A DNA stretch of 5,983 nt. Origin: Thermoplasmata archaeon. GTDB lineage: Archaea; Thermoplasmatota; Thermoplasmata; Thermoplasmatales; Thermoplasmataceae. The notes beneath the pieces are model-generated. The model was not told the DNA's origin and did no database searches. It saw nothing but the letters and a program-made list of their open reading frames with translations. Positions 5,712 through 5,983 of this stretch are shown here, one piece after another (position 1 is the first letter of the stretch; every line of letters begins with the position of its first letter). Both the position numbers and the translations under genes were made by a program. Location: contig JAJZWN010000071.1 of assembly GCA_021846695.1 (NCBI GenBank), forward strand, positions 1 through 5,983, given 5' to 3'.

Positions 5712-5718
5712 CACCTTC
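5712..5718 (-). promoter_or_regulatory. Shine-Dalgarno site supporting the GTG start of the protease
   Basis: GAAGGTG on the minus strand, 5 bases before the GTG, supports that start over the internal ATG. TATA-like boxes further upstream are CTTATATGG (5736-5744) and the palindromic GTTTTAAAAC (5765-5774). The nearer one would start transcription within the Shine-Dalgarno site, so the farther one fits better. Confidence 0.55.
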
Positions 5719-5872
5719 ATCAACATCTTATTTATCCATATAAGCTAGCAATAATGTAGATATGGTTTTAAAACTTTACGCCTATATAATTTTTTACAAT
5801 AGATTTCAGGATAAATATTTGCCTGCCCTATGGACTTTGCAGTTCTGGCAAACAGGCACACATATGGAAAGA

Positions 5873-5880
5873 TTTATTTT
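5873..5880 (+). promoter_or_regulatory. TATA-like box of the right-edge gene
   Basis: TTTATTTT, preceded by purine-rich GGAAAGA (a BRE-like context), is centred about 28 bases before the ATG at 5905. This predicts a leaderless or nearly leaderless transcript. The region 5707-5904 thus carries divergent promoters for the protease and this gene. Confidence 0.45.
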
Positions 5881-5904
5881 TGAATGAAATATATTGTTAT
5901 TTAT

Positions 5905-5983
5905 ATGGATACATTTTCAGATTTTATGAATTATCTTGACAGGAACAGTGATTCAATGAAAAAGGATTTGAAACTGGACAAAA
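5905..5983 (+). CDS. N-terminal start of an unidentified protein (runs off right edge)
   Basis: From ATG 5905 the frame is open for 26 codons to the window edge. The product begins M-D-T-F-S-D-F-M-N-Y-L-D-R-N-S-D-S-M-K-K and continues D-L-K-L-D-K. It is polar, charged and helix-prone, with no signal peptide or membrane segment. A TATA-like box at the leaderless spacing supports the start. Too little is present to name a family. Internal ATGs at codons 8 and 18 are alternative starts but have no better context. Confidence 0.5.
   Translation, partial: MDTFSDFMNYLDRNSDSMKKDLKLDK

Noticed and set aside
5713..5726. TGATGA upstream of the protease as a box C of a C/D sRNA
   Set aside because: The preceding base is not a purine, and no matching D, C' and D' boxes lie at the required distances.

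Overview
The window reads as chromosomal DNA of a cell-wall-less, acidophilic archaeon of the Thermoplasmatales type (Ferroplasma/Acidiplasma/Cuniculiplasma-like). This is inferred from several features: an AT-rich sequence, an archaeal tRNA-Val without an encoded CCA, A/T-rich TATA-type boxes about 25 bases before start codons (leaderless-style promoters), an EGY-like site-2 protease, an archaeal APC permease, and a secreted membrane-anchored protein dense in N-glycosylation sequons. The genus cannot be fixed from the sequence alone.

Layout. (1) 1-395, minus strand: the N-terminal part of an IS5-like DDE transposase that runs off the left edge, with a perfect hairpin (405-428) just before its start. 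(2) 472-1199, minus strand: what looks like a decayed gene for a multi-span membrane protein, interrupted by an in-frame TAG and a frameshift at a run of eight A/T. Its last third survives as a 119-codon open frame. From about 1200 to 1390 there is no convincing gene. (3) 1426-2814, plus strand: an intact APC-superfamily amino acid permease whose promoter contains a palindrome. (4) 2878-3729, minus strand, convergent with the permease: a predicted secreted, C-terminally anchored, sequon-rich surface protein with a clear TATA box. (5) 3730-4013: intergenic, with two perfect stem-loops near its right end. (6) 4014-4367, minus strand: a 117-residue soluble protein of unknown function with an unusually good Shine-Dalgarno sequence. 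(7) 4521-4593, minus strand: tRNA-Val(CAC). (8) 4627-5706, minus strand: a membrane-embedded zinc protease of the S2P/M50 family. (9) 5707-5904: divergent promoter region. (10) 5905-5983, plus strand: the first 26 codons of an unidentified gene.

No multi-gene system is evident. The genes are mostly single units with their own promoters, facing in both directions. Permease, surface protein and membrane protease all concern the cell envelope, but nothing in the sequence ties them into a pathway. The most informative stretch is the left third, where a mobile element abuts an eroding membrane-protein gene. I see no CRISPR array, toxin-antitoxin pair, defence cassette or riboswitch.
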